A stretch of 64,000 nt of DNA from Gemmataceae bacterium (GCA_028288765.1 JAQGHQ010000342.1:1-64000), one strand, 5' to 3'; shown: positions 16,910-30,778, counted from the first letter of the stretch. Numbers and translations: made by a program. The notes: generated from the sequence alone by a model not told the origin.

Positions 16910-18052
16910 ATGGTCAGACAGTTCACAGTTGTGGCAATGTGTTGCGCATGTGCGCTCGCCGGCGGAATTACGGGCGAACTCTTTTTCCGCACGCCGGGAA
17001 TCGTCTCTGCCCACTCCCCTCCCCTTCCGCCGGTCCCGGTCGCGGCCGACGGAGATCGGACAGCTGCCTCCGCCGTGAGCGATCAGTTCCAGGCGGTCGT
17101 GAAAAAGGTCGGGCCGGCTGTCGTTGCCGTCGACGCGATCAAGCCGCCGACGTCCTCGGCGACCGGGTCCGGAAAGCCGAAGGAGGAATCCGGCTCCGGG
17201 GTGTTGGTGCGGTTCCCGGGGGTCTCCGGAACCGTGGTCGTCACAAACAATCACGTGGTCGGGGAGGCAATCCGGGACAAGGTTTATGTTACCCTTTCTG
17301 ACGGACGCATTGTCCAGCCCAGCCGGGTCCTCGCCGATCCCGAGTCCGACGTCTCCCTCCTTCATCTCATGGAAGACCTGCCTACGGTCGAGCTCGGGGA
17401 CAGTGACCGGGTCGTGCGCGGCCAATATGTCCTGGCGTTCGGCAGTCCCTTCGGCCTGAACCAGACTGTCACTCACGGGATTATCTCGGCCACCGACCGC
17501 GGGCAGATCAGTCTGGGGTCAACCATCCGGATCAAGGAATTCGTTCAGACCGACGCGGCGATCAACCCCGGATCGAGCGGCGGCCCGCTCGTGGACCTGA
17601 ACGGCCGCGTGGTCGGGATCAATACCGCGATCGCGTCGCAGAGCGGGAACAACAGTGGCGTGGCGTTCAGCATTCCGGCCAACCTTGTGAAGAGGGTGGC
17701 GGGGCAGTTGTTCGAGAAGGGGAGTGTGACCCGCGGCTACCTCGGGGTTCAGCTCGCCACGACTCTCGAACCGGCCGAAGCGTTGCGACTGGGGCTGACG
17801 CGGGTCTGCGGCGGGCTGGTCGAGATCGTCCACCCGGGGACGCCGGCGGCCACAGGTGGTCTACGGACCGGGGACGTTATTCTGAAACTCGAAGACGTGG
17901 ACCTCCGCGACGAGAACCACCTGATCAACCTCGTCTCGGCCCTCCCGCCGAACCAGCGGGTCCGGCTCACGGTCTGGCGGGACCGGCGGACCCAGACGGC
18001 CGAGGTCGTGATCGGCGATTGGTCAGCGGTCCGGGCCAAGCAGCGGCCGTGA
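16910..18052 (+). CDS. HtrA/DegP-type serine protease with PDZ domain
   Basis: Predicted exported quality-control protease. From the ATG at 16910 the protein has 380 residues and a signal-peptide-like start (V-A-M-C-C-A-C-A-L-A-G-G); the open frame extends further upstream but through the preceding terminator, so I reject the longer form. The catalytic triad is H115 in T-N-N-H-V-V-G, D147 in E-S-D-V-S-L-L and S223 in G-S-S-G-G-P-L. One PDZ domain occupies about 265-370 (G-Y-L-G-V-Q, then T-G-D-V-I-L-K). One PDZ rather than two makes it DegS-like in layout. A cysteine pair in the signal region could also allow lipoprotein-like processing. Confidence 0.92.
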   Translation: MVRQFTVVAMCCACALAGGITGELFFRTPGIVSAHSPPLPPVPVAADGDRTAASAVSDQFQAVVKKVGPAVVAVDAIKPPTSSATGSGKPKEESGSGVLVRFPGVSGTVVVTNNHVVGEAIRDKVYVTLSDGRIVQPSRVLADPESDVSLLHLMEDLPTVELGDSDRVVRGQYVLAFGSPFGLNQTVTHGIISATDRGQISLGSTIRIKEFVQTDAAINPGSSGGPLVDLNGRVVGINTAIASQSGNNSGVAFSIPANLVKRVAGQLFEKGSVTRGYLGVQLATTLEPAEALRLGLTRVCGGLVEIVHPGTPAATGGLRTGDVILKLEDVDLRDENHLINLVSALPPNQRVRLTVWRDRRTQTAEVVIGDWSAVRAKQRP

Positions 18053-18300
18053 GCTAATTGGCCGGGGGCAAGTTCGGCACGATGCTCCAGCCTCATTACC
18101 CTTCATTACATACTGGCAGAGAGGGTTTCGCGAGTCCGGCGGGTTGGAAGAGTCAGCACCCGCCACGGCGTACAACAAGACGGGCCACAACCAAGCCTCA
18201 CCCCTTCGGCCTGGTGCGCCCGCGGCGTCGGGTCCGGCGCGCGGGATCGGGGTGAGGGCTTTCGGTTCTCGAGGCGACTCAGCCGGACGAACGTCCCGGC

Positions 18301-18420
18301 TCACTCCTCGTCCCGGGGCTTCATCCGCAGGAAGATCATGAGCCCGATCAGGGCAAGGAGCGCGGCTATCATCCCCCCGATGACCCAGCCGCTACCGAGG
18401 AAGTTCATGATCGCGTCCAT
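18301..18420 (-). CDS. Small single-helix membrane protein, 39 residues
   Basis: Unrecognised small gene. The reading frame runs from ATG at 18420 to TGA at 18301. It codes for a short amphipathic start (M-D-A-I-M-N-F-L-G-S-G-W), one hydrophobic helix of about 20 residues (V-I-G-G-M-I-A-A-L-L-A-L-I-G-L-M-I-F-L), and a charged tail (R-M-K-P-R-D-E-E). A good ribosome site, AAAGGAACC, lies about eight bases before the ATG. The positive-inside tail predicts one transmembrane segment. It stands alone on the minus strand between the protease gene and gltB. Function unknown; resemblance to other small membrane proteins is only compositional. Confidence 0.65.
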   Translation of the reverse strand: MDAIMNFLGSGWVIGGMIAALLALIGLMIFLRMKPRDEE

Positions 18421-18722
18421 TGAGCCGGTTCCTTTCTGATTTCCGATGGTCCAGAATTATTGGCGTTGTATCCGGGAAGCGAGTGGGCCCGTACGATCCA
18501 CCCTGGGGCTCCCAATCGCATCCGTGTTTTACCTGCCCGCGCGCGACGAAGCAAGTACCTACGAAAAAATGTTCGCCGGGCCCGAACCACTGGCTGCATC
18601 TTGCCATCTGACTTGATGCTCTGGACAATAGTGGGTTGCAGACGACCCCACAGATGGGGCGTCAAACCGGTCGCGCTCTGTGGAAACGAACCTCTCCCCA
18701 AAACCGAGTGGTGTCTACGCCA
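18421..18722. other. Gap upstream of gltB
   Basis: Apart from the leader of the 39-residue gene at its left end, I see no coding signal, hairpin or clear promoter. The gltB open frame reaches back to 18636, but residues before 18723 look non-conserved. Confidence 0.4.
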
Positions 18723-23456
<4,734 letters not shown>

Positions 23457-23605
23457 CGGCCCTTCCCCTTTACCCGTCGGCCGTCCGAGTCCCGGGCCCC
23501 CTTGTCCCGTTGGGGTTCCGGGATTGCCCGTCCCGCCTCCCGGAGTCCCACTGTCCGGGGCTGTGCGGATCAGTGTCGGTATCATCTCCATCGTCGGCCA
23601 TTGAT

Positions 23606-23704
23606 CCCGGGAGTTGCTTTGTTGAACCCCTGGGTCGCTGGCGGGCCGCCACGGAGGGCGGCCCCACTCCGTGGCGGCCCGAGCCTTTCAACAAAGCACC
23701 CGGG
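23606..23704. repeat. Nested inverted repeat, 99 bases
   Basis: Outer arms CCCGGG-(AGT)-TGCTTTGTTGAA (23606-23626) and TTCAACAAAGCACCCGGG (23687-23704) match except for three extra bases. Inside, a perfect 14-bp stem GGGCCGCCACGGAG / CTCCGTGGCGGCCC (23643-23656 with 23667-23680) has a 10-base loop. No T tract follows. It may be a miniature mobile element or a structured RNA. Confidence 0.8.
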
Positions 23705-23879
23705 AGTACCGGATCGCACTCCGGACGTGCGTGATAGCCGCCGCGTTTTGATCCTCGTCGGGGACGGGTGGTGTGTTCGAGCGGATCGAGGGCTGAGTCG
23801 TCTCCCCGGACCGCATGTCGCTCCCCTCGTGCTCGATCGTGTCTGAAACCACCTCGGTTGGCAGGGCCAGAGGAGTGAA

Positions 23880-24068
23880 ATGCAAGGCGTGTACTGGGCG
23901 AAGGGAGGAGGGTTTGCCCACCCGAACCGGCAGGTGATGGGCCGGGATGTCGTCGTGGCGATCGCGTGCGGGAAACTCGACTTCGGCCCGTGAGAGCTTA
24001 TCTTCTGCGGCCAGTCCGGCGGGAACCGGCCGAAGCGGGTATTTGTCGAGGCCCTCGGGGGGGGGTGA
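23880..24068 (+). pseudogene. Relic of a YjbQ-like (UPF0047) gene with an in-frame TGA
   Basis: Preceded by AGAGGAGTGAA, the frame starting at ATG 23880 reads 37 codons to a TGA at 23991 and then continues open for 24 more codons to a TGA at 24066. The two halves together resemble the C-terminal strand pattern of the YjbQ/UPF0047 family: a [10 protein letters not shown] strand, G-K-L-D-F-G-P, then where a Trp is expected the TGA, then E-L-I-F-C and K-R-V-F-V-E-A-L-G. The N-terminal two-thirds, including the expected histidine motif, is missing. The simplest reading is a decayed fragment; the family match is from memory of the pattern, so confidence is modest. Confidence 0.4.
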
Positions 24069-24404
24069 ACCTTTCACCCGCCCTCCACGCCCAAGGCCCG
24101 CCGGAAATATCGCCCGTGGTGTCGGCCAACATTATTAAATAATCGTCATTATAATTCATGATAAATTTAAAATGTCATGGCTTTGGCAGACCAGAAGCGG
24201 GTAGGATGGCACAGCACGACGGTGGAACAGGGTGCTGACAAGTGAGGCGCCCGACATCGGTCGTGTTATGGGGGAACCAGTTTCGAAATCGCATTGTCTT
24301 TGAGGGGTCGTTCTTTCGCAAACGGACTTCCGTCGGGCGCGTCACAACTTCGTTTCTCTTCCTTCGTCAACTCGCGAATCGCCAAGGGAGTCAGGACCGA
24401 CCCC

Positions 24405-26723
24405 ATGAACCCGTCCCCCGCTACCGCCCCCCCGGACGATCCGCCCGCCGTCTCGACGACGTTACTCCACCAGGCCGCCGACCCGTTCCGCCTGATGGTC
24501 GACGTGGTCAAGGACTATGCCATCTACATGTTGGACCCGGTGGGCCGGATCGTGAGCTGGAACACCGGGGCGGAGCGGATCAAGGGCTACAAGGCCGAAG
24601 AGGTCATGGGGCAGCCCTTCGCCCGGTTGTTTTCCGCCGAGGAAGTGGCGGGCGACAAGCCGGAGCGGGTCTTGCAGGTGGCACGGGATGAGGGACGCTT
24701 CGAGGAGGAGGGGCTGCTGGTGCGGAAGGACGGCTCGTCCTTTTGGGCCGTCTACACCCTCTCCGCCATGTGCGACGACGGCGAGCACATCGGGTTCTCC
24801 GTGGTCATCCGCGACATCACCGAACGCAAGCAGGCCGAGGAGGAACTGCGGCGGAGCGAGAAACGGTTCCGCTCGCTGATCTCCGCGACCGCCCAGCTGG
24901 TGTGGACCGCCGACCCGCGGGGTGAGTCCATGACCATCCCCCGCGGGATTCCGATCAGCGGGCTGTCGGACGAATCGTTACTGCGGTCGGGCTGGCTGCA
25001 AGCAGTTCACCCCGAAGACCGGGCGGGGGTGGCCGCCTCCTGGCGGACGGCAATCGCCACGGGTCAGCCGTACGTCAACGAGTTCCGGCTCCGGGGTGCG
25101 GACGGCCACTGGCGGCACATGCGGGCACGGGCCGTGCCGGTCCTGGACCCCGGCGGGCGGATCGAAGAGTGGATCGGGGCCGGGGAGGACGTGACCGACC
25201 TGAAGGACGCCCACGAGTGGCTGCGGGCGGTTCTGAACAGTGCCCTCGACGCCATCATCACGGCGGACCAGACGGGCGTGATCCAGTCGGTCAACACCGC
25301 CGCCGAGAAGGTGTTCGGCTATCCGGCGGCCGAGCTCGTCGGCCGGAACATCACGTCCCTGATGCCCGACTCCGACCTGGCCCGAGACGGGGACGACTTA
25401 TGCAACTATCTCCGCACCGGACAGACCGAGACCATCGGGGCCGTGTGGGAGACGAGCGGGCGGCGGAAGGACGGCTCGGCCGTCCCCATCGAACTGGCCA
25501 TCACCGCGTTCGGGGTGGGTGATGCTCGCTACTTCACCGGCGTCGTCCGGGACGTCAGTGGCCGGAAGAAGCTCGAGGCCCAGCTCCAACAGGCGCAGAA
25601 GATGGAGTCGATCGGGCGTCTGGCCGGCGGGGTCGCCCACGACTTCAACAACCTACTCACCATCATCTGCGGGTACTCCGACATGCTACTGACGGAACTC
25701 CCCCCGGCCGACCCGACCCGCACTCCGGTGGCGGCGATCCGGGATGCCGGGGAGCGAGCGTCCGGGCTGACCCGACAACTCCTCGCGTTCAGCCGCAACC
25801 AGGTGTTGGAGCCGGTGGTACTCGACCTGAACGACGTGGTCGAGCAATCCGAGAGTATGCTGCGCCGGCTGATCGGGGAGGACGTCACCCTCGTATCCGT
25901 TCTCGCCCCCGCCCTGGGTCGGGTGAAGGCCGACCCAGGCCAGATCGATCAGATCATCATGAACTTGGTCATAAACGCTCGGGACGCCATGCCCCGGGGC
26001 GGGCGGGTGACCCTGGAGACGAAGGACGTGGTGATCCCGCAAGCCCAACTCGTCTACTACCCCGACCTCAAGCCGGGCCGCTATGCCCAGTTATTAGTGA
26101 CCGACACCGGCCAAGGGATGACGGACGAGGTGAAGGCCAGAATCTTCGAACCATTCTTCACCACCAAGGAGGCCGGGAAGGGGACCGGGCTCGGGCTGGC
26201 CACCGTGTACGGCATCGTCAAGCAAAGCGGCGGGCACATCAGCGTGTACAGCGAAGTCGGGGTCGGCACGACGTTCAAAATCCTGCTCCCCGTCGTCCAC
26301 GAGGCCATCCCCCCGCCGCCGTCCGGCGAGTCCAAACTATGCCCCAAGGGCACCGAAACGGTGCTCGTGGCGGAGGACGAGGAGGCGGTCCGCCGGATCG
26401 CCCGGATCAGTCTCGAAACGCTGGGCTACACGGTGCTGATGGCGGAGAACGGGGCCGACGCGATCCGGCTGGCGGGCGAGCACACCGGACCGATCGGCCT
26501 GCTGGTGACGGACGTGGTGATGCCCGAGATGGGCGGTCGGCAGCTGGCGACCACCCTCCGGTCCAGACATCCGGGGTTGAAAGTGCTGTTCATGAGCGGC
26601 TACACCGACGCCGCCGTAATCCGGCACGGGATCATCGGGGTGACGGACGCTTTCCTGCAAAAGCCGTTCACCCCGTTGACGCTGGCGAAGAAAATACGGG
26701 ACGTGCTCGACAAGACGACCTGA
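24405..26723 (+). CDS. Multi-PAS hybrid sensor histidine kinase
   Basis: Predicted cytoplasmic signalling kinase, 772 residues from ATG 24405, which has AGGA nearby; the frame is open back to 24294. Order of domains: PAS 1 (about 30-145), PAS 2 (about 155-270), PAS 3 (about 275-395), dimerisation helix with phosphoacceptor H412 in G-V-A-H-D-F-N-N-L-L, ATPase domain with N-L-V-I-N-A-R-D-A-M, T-G-Q-G-M and G-T-G-L-G-L-A-T, then a receiver domain with D703 in L-V-T-D-V-V-M-P-E-M. No transmembrane segment is apparent, so the PAS domains probably sense an internal cue. No output regulator is adjacent. The final receiver suggests a phosphorelay or self-inhibition. Confidence 0.93.
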   Translation: MNPSPATAPPDDPPAVSTTLLHQAADPFRLMVDVVKDYAIYMLDPVGRIVSWNTGAERIKGYKAEEVMGQPFARLFSAEEVAGDKPERVLQVARDEGRFEEEGLLVRKDGSSFWAVYTLSAMCDDGEHIGFSVVIRDITERKQAEEELRRSEKRFRSLISATAQLVWTADPRGESMTIPRGIPISGLSDESLLRSGWLQAVHPEDRAGVAASWRTAIATGQPYVNEFRLRGADGHWRHMRARAVPVLDPGGRIEEWIGAGEDVTDLKDAHEWLRAVLNSALDAIITADQTGVIQSVNTAAEKVFGYPAAELVGRNITSLMPDSDLARDGDDLCNYLRTGQTETIGAVWETSGRRKDGSAVPIELAITAFGVGDARYFTGVVRDVSGRKKLEAQLQQAQKMESIGRLAGGVAHDFNNLLTIICGYSDMLLTELPPADPTRTPVAAIRDAGERASGLTRQLLAFSRNQVLEPVVLDLNDVVEQSESMLRRLIGEDVTLVSVLAPALGRVKADPGQIDQIIMNLVINARDAMPRGGRVTLETKDVVIPQAQLVYYPDLKPGRYAQLLVTDTGQGMTDEVKARIFEPFFTTKEAGKGTGLGLATVYGIVKQSGGHISVYSEVGVGTTFKILLPVVHEAIPPPPSGESKLCPKGTETVLVAEDEEAVRRIARISLETLGYTVLMAENGADAIRLAGEHTGPIGLLVTDVVMPEMGGRQLATTLRSRHPGLKVLFMSGYTDAAVIRHGIIGVTDAFLQKPFTPLTLAKKIRDVLDKTT

Positions 26724-27623
26724 TCGTCCTTGGAATCTACCAAGACCTATCCGAATTGCAGCATGAAACAATTAGGGCGTACCCGGTCGGGCTGGCGAGC
26801 CCGGCCCGGAGCTCCCCGTTTCAAAGTCCAGCTCGTCTTCGGTCTGGCACGTCGCCCGGGTACACTGGAGGCAGTCCGGCAGTCGTGGTTCCCACCTGAA
26901 CTCCGGCGTGGCGGCCAGCCACGCCCGGGGTCGTAGTGCGCGCCCCGGGTTGGAGAGTTGGGGCGGAGGTCGGAGCGTCGGTCGGGGGTCGATTTTGCCA
27001 AACGAACCCAATCCGCACCGGTCCTCCCCGGTTCGGGTCGACCACCGAAGCGGTCGGGAGGTCGTTTCTGCCGAACGAACCCAATCCGGGGAGCGGTTCC
27101 CACGAGGGGGGAAGGCCGTTTTGCCGAACGAACCCAATTGTCATCACCTGCTCATGCTCCCCAACGAATTGCCAGCCAGGTCCCGACCGGGAGGTCACGA
27201 GATCGGCCTCTCCTGTCGTGGGACTGTCAACTCCTGCCATTTCCTGTCAACACCCGGGCTCTCGTCGGTCCACCGGCCGATTCTGCCGACCGAACCCAAT
27301 TCCCGGGGACGTTCGGCATCGTGTCGGGGCGACCGACCAACGCCCGCCGGCCCGGGGGCCGATTCTACCGAACGAAGCCAAATCGGGCGGGCGGGACCCG
27401 TCCGCGGACGGGAGTGCCGGCACCGGTCCGGCGACCGGTGCCACCAGAGAAGAACCCGGGCGCTTGCGAGCCCGACCGGGTACGCCCAAACAATTACAGG
27501 GGCCTGCCGAAAATGCCCGGAAGCTGGGCAGTCGCACGCCGGCCGGCGGGTGGGTATACTCCGCATGTTGTGGCCCGCCTCGGCGGGCTCCTCCTTACCC
27601 TCCCCTGCCATACGGAGCTGACC
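26724..27623. repeat. Non-coding repeat island with inverted ends and CGAACCCAAT motifs
   Basis: A perfect 19-base inverted repeat, GGGCGTACCCGGTCGGGCT, occurs at 26775-26793 and in reverse complement at 27469-27487. Between them, five direct copies of a motif close to TTCTGCCGAACGAACCCAAT start near 26991, 27065, 27119, 27279 and 27361, with irregular spacing of about 54-160 bases. The region has many open frames on both strands, but they simply translate the repeat (N-E-P-N, R-T-N-P, A-E-R-T-Q) and none looks like a protein. The frame of the downstream gene runs through the island but starts properly at 27624. Confidence 0.75.
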
Positions 27624-29879
27624 GTGCGCAGCCTCCTCTCCGTCGCGGCCGTTGTCGGCTTCGCCGTCGCGTACCTCCTCCCGTTCGGCGCCGGCGAGGC
27701 CGCCGGACCCGATTCAAAACCGGCCCGGAAAGCCACCGGCATCGAAAAGCGTGAGCTCTGGACTACTTCTCGCGTCAAGGGCTCGCCCGAACCGCCCAGC
27801 CCGTATCAGATGGCGAAGGTGTACCCGAAGCTCGGCTTCAGCGAGGCGCTGGAGCTCACGGCGGTCCCCGGCCGGAAGGCGTGGGGGGTGGCGGAGCGGA
27901 AGGGGAAGATCTACACGTTCGACGCCAACCCGACCAAGGCGAAGAAGCAGCTGGTGCTCGACGTCGGCCACACGGTCTACGGCCTCGTGTTTCACCCACA
28001 ATTCGAGAAGAACGGGTACCTGTACCTCTCGGAAGTGCCGGACGGCGCCAAGGAGACGCCCGACGGCAGCCGGGTGTTGCGGTACACGGTGACCGACCGG
28101 GAGGCGATGACCGCGGACCCCAAGACGGCGAAGGTGATCCTCACCTGGCCGAACGGCGGGCACAACGGCGGATGCCTCCGGTTCGGCCCGGACGGCTACC
28201 TGTACCTCTCCACCGGCGACGGGAGCGGGATCGCCGACGGGCTTCAGACCGGCCAGGACATCAGCGACCTGCTCGGGTCGATCGTCCGGATCGACGTGGA
28301 CAAGGAAGACGCCGGCAAGGCATACCGCGTCCCGTCGGATAACCCGTTCGTGAATGTGAAAGGCGCCCGGCCCGAGGTGTACGCCTACGGCATCCGGCAG
28401 TGCTGGAAGATCGGGTTCGACACCGCCACCGGCGACCTGTGGGCCGGCGAGGTCGGGCAGGATCTGTGGGACATGGTGCTGAAGATCGAGAAGGGCGGGA
28501 ACTACGGCTGGAGTATCAACGAGGGCACCCACCCGTTCCGGCCGGAACGGAAGCTCGGTCCGGGCCCGATCATCCCGCCGATCATCGAGCACACGCACGC
28601 CGAGTTCCGGTCGGTCACCGGCGGGTACGTGTACCACGGGAACCGCCTGCCCGAGCTGAAAGACGCCTACATCTACGGCGACTACGACACCGGCCGGGTG
28701 TGGCTCCTGCGCTACGACGCGAAGGCGAAGCGGGTGACCGAGCACCGCGAGCTCACCGACACCACCCTTCGAATTGTCGCCTGGGGGCAGGATGCGGACG
28801 GCGAGGTGTACGCCCTAGACTTCATCGACGGCGGGATCTACCACCTCACCCCTGCCCCGCCGCCGGCCAAGGACGCGCCGCAATTCCCCCGAAAGCTGAG
28901 CGAAACCGGCGTGTTCGCGTCCGCGAAGGATCATACTCCGGCGACGGGGCTCATCCCGTACTCGGTGAACGCCGAACTCTGGTCCGACGGGGCGTCCAAG
29001 GAGCGGTTCATCGGCCTCCCGGGCGACTCGAAGATCGAGTACGAAACGGTCACGTACCCGCAGCCGGCCCCGGGCTCCACGCCGGGCTGGCGGTTCCCGG
29101 ATGGGACGGTGCTGGTCAAGACCTTCTCACTCGAAACGGCTCCGGGGAAGAAGCGGCGGCTCGAAACCCGGCTGCTCGTGGCCGAGCGGGTCGGCGGGAC
29201 GGAGGAGTACGGCGATCAGGTGTGGAATGGGTACACGTACATCTGGAACGACGCCCAGACCGACGCCGAGCTCGCCGACGCGAAGGGGGTAGACCGCGAG
29301 TTCGCGATCAAGACCGGCGGCGCCGAGCGGAAACAGACCTGGCACTTCCCGAGCCGGGCGGAATGCACCATGTGCCACACCGTCACGGCGAAATACGCGC
29401 TCGGGGTGAACACCGCGCAGATGAACAAGGACCACGACTACGGCGGGGTGGTGGCGAACCAGCTCGCCACGCTCGAGCATCTCGGCATCTTCGACCGCAA
29501 GTTGCCGGCCGTGCCCGAGAAGCTGGCGAAGCTCGCCGACCCCCGCGATCCGAAGGCCGACCTCGACGCCCGGGCCAGGTCGTACCTCCAGGCCAATTGC
29601 AGCCACTGCCACCGGAAATGGGGGGGCGGAAACGCGGAGTTCCAGCTGCTCGCCACACTCGACCTCAAGGACACGGGAACGATCGGCGTGAAGCCCGGCC
29701 AGGGGACGTTCGACCTGAAGGACCCGCGGCTCATCGTCCCCGGCGACCCGGACCGGTCGATGATCCACCACCGGATGACCCGACTCGGCCTCGGCCGGAT
29801 GCCGCACATCGCGTCGACCGTGGTCGACGAGCAGGCGGTGGCGCTGGTGCGGGAGTGGATCAAGGGGATGGAGAAGTGA
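27624..29879 (+). CDS. Fused PQQ-type sugar dehydrogenase propeller and di-CxxCH protein
   Basis: Exported, probably periplasmic, 751-residue protein from a GTG start with GGAG seven bases upstream. A signal peptide (S-L-L-S-V-A-A-V-V-G-F-A-V-A-Y-L-L) precedes a glucose/sorbosone dehydrogenase-like six-blade propeller (about 60-420), with F-H-P-Q-F, N-G-G-x-N-G-G and Y-G-I-R-Q motifs. The second half matches the planctomycete/proteobacterial family known as TIGR03806 (HNE_0200 type) and holds two heme-c motifs, C-T-M-C-H at 581-585 and C-S-H-C-H at 659-663. The fusion suggests that a sugar or alcohol is oxidised by the propeller and electrons pass to the cytochrome part. Substrate unknown. 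Confidence 0.85.
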   Translation: MRSLLSVAAVVGFAVAYLLPFGAGEAAGPDSKPARKATGIEKRELWTTSRVKGSPEPPSPYQMAKVYPKLGFSEALELTAVPGRKAWGVAERKGKIYTFDANPTKAKKQLVLDVGHTVYGLVFHPQFEKNGYLYLSEVPDGAKETPDGSRVLRYTVTDREAMTADPKTAKVILTWPNGGHNGGCLRFGPDGYLYLSTGDGSGIADGLQTGQDISDLLGSIVRIDVDKEDAGKAYRVPSDNPFVNVKGARPEVYAYGIRQCWKIGFDTATGDLWAGEVGQDLWDMVLKIEKGGNYGWSINEGTHPFRPERKLGPGPIIPPIIEHTHAEFRSVTGGYVYHGNRLPELKDAYIYGDYDTGRVWLLRYDAKAKRVTEHRELTDTTLRIVAWGQDADGEVYALDFIDGGIYHLTPAPPPAKDAPQFPRKLSETGVFASAKDHTPATGLIPYSVNAELWSDGASKERFIGLPGDSKIEYETVTYPQPAPGSTPGWRFPDGTVLVKTFSLETAPGKKRRLETRLLVAERVGGTEEYGDQVWNGYTYIWNDAQTDAELADAKGVDREFAIKTGGAERKQTWHFPSRAECTMCHTVTAKYALGVNTAQMNKDHDYGGVVANQLATLEHLGIFDRKLPAVPEKLAKLADPRDPKADLDARARSYLQANCSHCHRKWGGGNAEFQLLATLDLKDTGTIGVKPGQGTFDLKDPRLIVPGDPDRSMIHHRMTRLGLGRMPHIASTVVDEQAVALVREWIKGMEK

Positions 29880-29988
29880 GGCCCTTGACGGTCGGCTCAT
29901 GAGCCCAGTAGCGCGGGCCTGTCGATCCGACACCTACATGTACTCCTGCGGCCCCGGATACTCGCTCGGACGAACCGGAGACTTTCTG

Positions 29989-30603
29989 ATGCTCGAAGGT
30001 CTGTTGCTGGTCCACCCCGAAGAGGCGATGTGCGCCGCCTTTCGCCGCCGCTTTGCCGGCCTGCCGGGAGTCCGTGTTGTCCAGGGTCGCTTCGAGGACA
30101 TGGAACCGCACGATTGTTTCGTCACCGCCGGGAACTCGTTCGGGCTGATGACGGCCGGGATCGACGCGGCTGTGATACGGGTGTTCGGGGAAGACCTGAT
30201 GCACCGAATCCAACACCGGATCATGGACGAGTTCTTCGGAGAGCAGCCGGTCGGGACCGCATTTGTGGTCCCGACCAACCACCCGACAATCCCATTCCTG
30301 GTCCATGCCCCGACCATGCGGGTTCCGGGTAGCATCGAAGGGACAGACAAGGTGTACGCGGCTACCTGGGCGGCCCTGCTTGCGGCCCACGCCCACAACC
30401 GGACCGCCGGCCAGCTCATAGAGGTTGTCGGGTTACCGGCGATGGGGACCGGTTTCGGGGGTGTACCGTTCGACGAGGCGGCACGACAGATGGCAGCGGC
30501 CTACCGTCATTACCTGAAACCGCCCCACCGGCTGGACTGGGATGTGGTTGTCGAGCGTCACAAGGCGATCTGTTACGACGGAGGTAAGCAGGTGGCTCGT
30601 TAG
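29989..30603 (+). CDS. Macro domain protein
   Basis: A 204-residue stand-alone macro domain, a fold that binds or hydrolyses ADP-ribose and its derivatives. I chose ATG 29989, which has GGAG eight bases upstream, over the longer frame. Typical segments: V-T-A-G-N-S-F-G near residue 43 (the usual N-A-A-N counterpart), A-G-I-D-A-A-V, G-T-A-F-V-V-P-T-N-H-P, and the G-L-P-A-M-G-T-G-F-G-G-V-P loop that cradles the diphosphate. The first motif lacks the classic catalytic Asn of MacroD enzymes, so binding rather than hydrolysis is possible. Neighbours give no hint of a toxin partner. Confidence 0.8.
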   Translation: MLEGLLLVHPEEAMCAAFRRRFAGLPGVRVVQGRFEDMEPHDCFVTAGNSFGLMTAGIDAAVIRVFGEDLMHRIQHRIMDEFFGEQPVGTAFVVPTNHPTIPFLVHAPTMRVPGSIEGTDKVYAATWAALLAAHAHNRTAGQLIEVVGLPAMGTGFGGVPFDEAARQMAAAYRHYLKPPHRLDWDVVVERHKAICYDGGKQVAR

Positions 30604-30778
30604 GCCTTAATAGTCCGCAGGTAGACAACGGGGCTGGAGAAGAGCGGTTCGCCTCCGGATACTGGGGCGCGGACCTGCGATCACGACATTAAGGCAAGAA
30701 TCGGGCAGCGCCCACCTGACAAACCGGGCCGGTGCGGGGTCTCGTCCCACCCACACATCAGACTGTTCGGAGTCGCCC

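Larger units (their letters stand above)
23457..24404. other. Long gap between gltB and the histidine kinase
   Basis: Contains a nested palindrome (23606-23704) and a gene relic (23880-24068), both listed separately. An AT-rich patch at 24129-24180, with TATAAT at 24150-24155, stands out sharply from the GC-rich surroundings and is a candidate promoter for the kinase; no good -35 box is visible. The remainder shows nothing convincing. Confidence 0.45.

Noticed and set aside
23991-23993. Selenocysteine codon
   Set aside because: No SECIS-like hairpin follows the TGA and the frame is a short fragment; a decayed Trp codon is simpler.
26991-27385. CRISPR-like array from the five CGAACCCAAT motifs
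   Set aside because: Spacing is irregular, the motifs are imperfect, and no associated genes are present.
26958-29879. 973-codon version of the dehydrogenase/cytochrome gene
   Set aside because: The upstream part translates the CGAACCCAAT repeat island; the signal peptide follows the GTG at 27624 with a good ribosome site.
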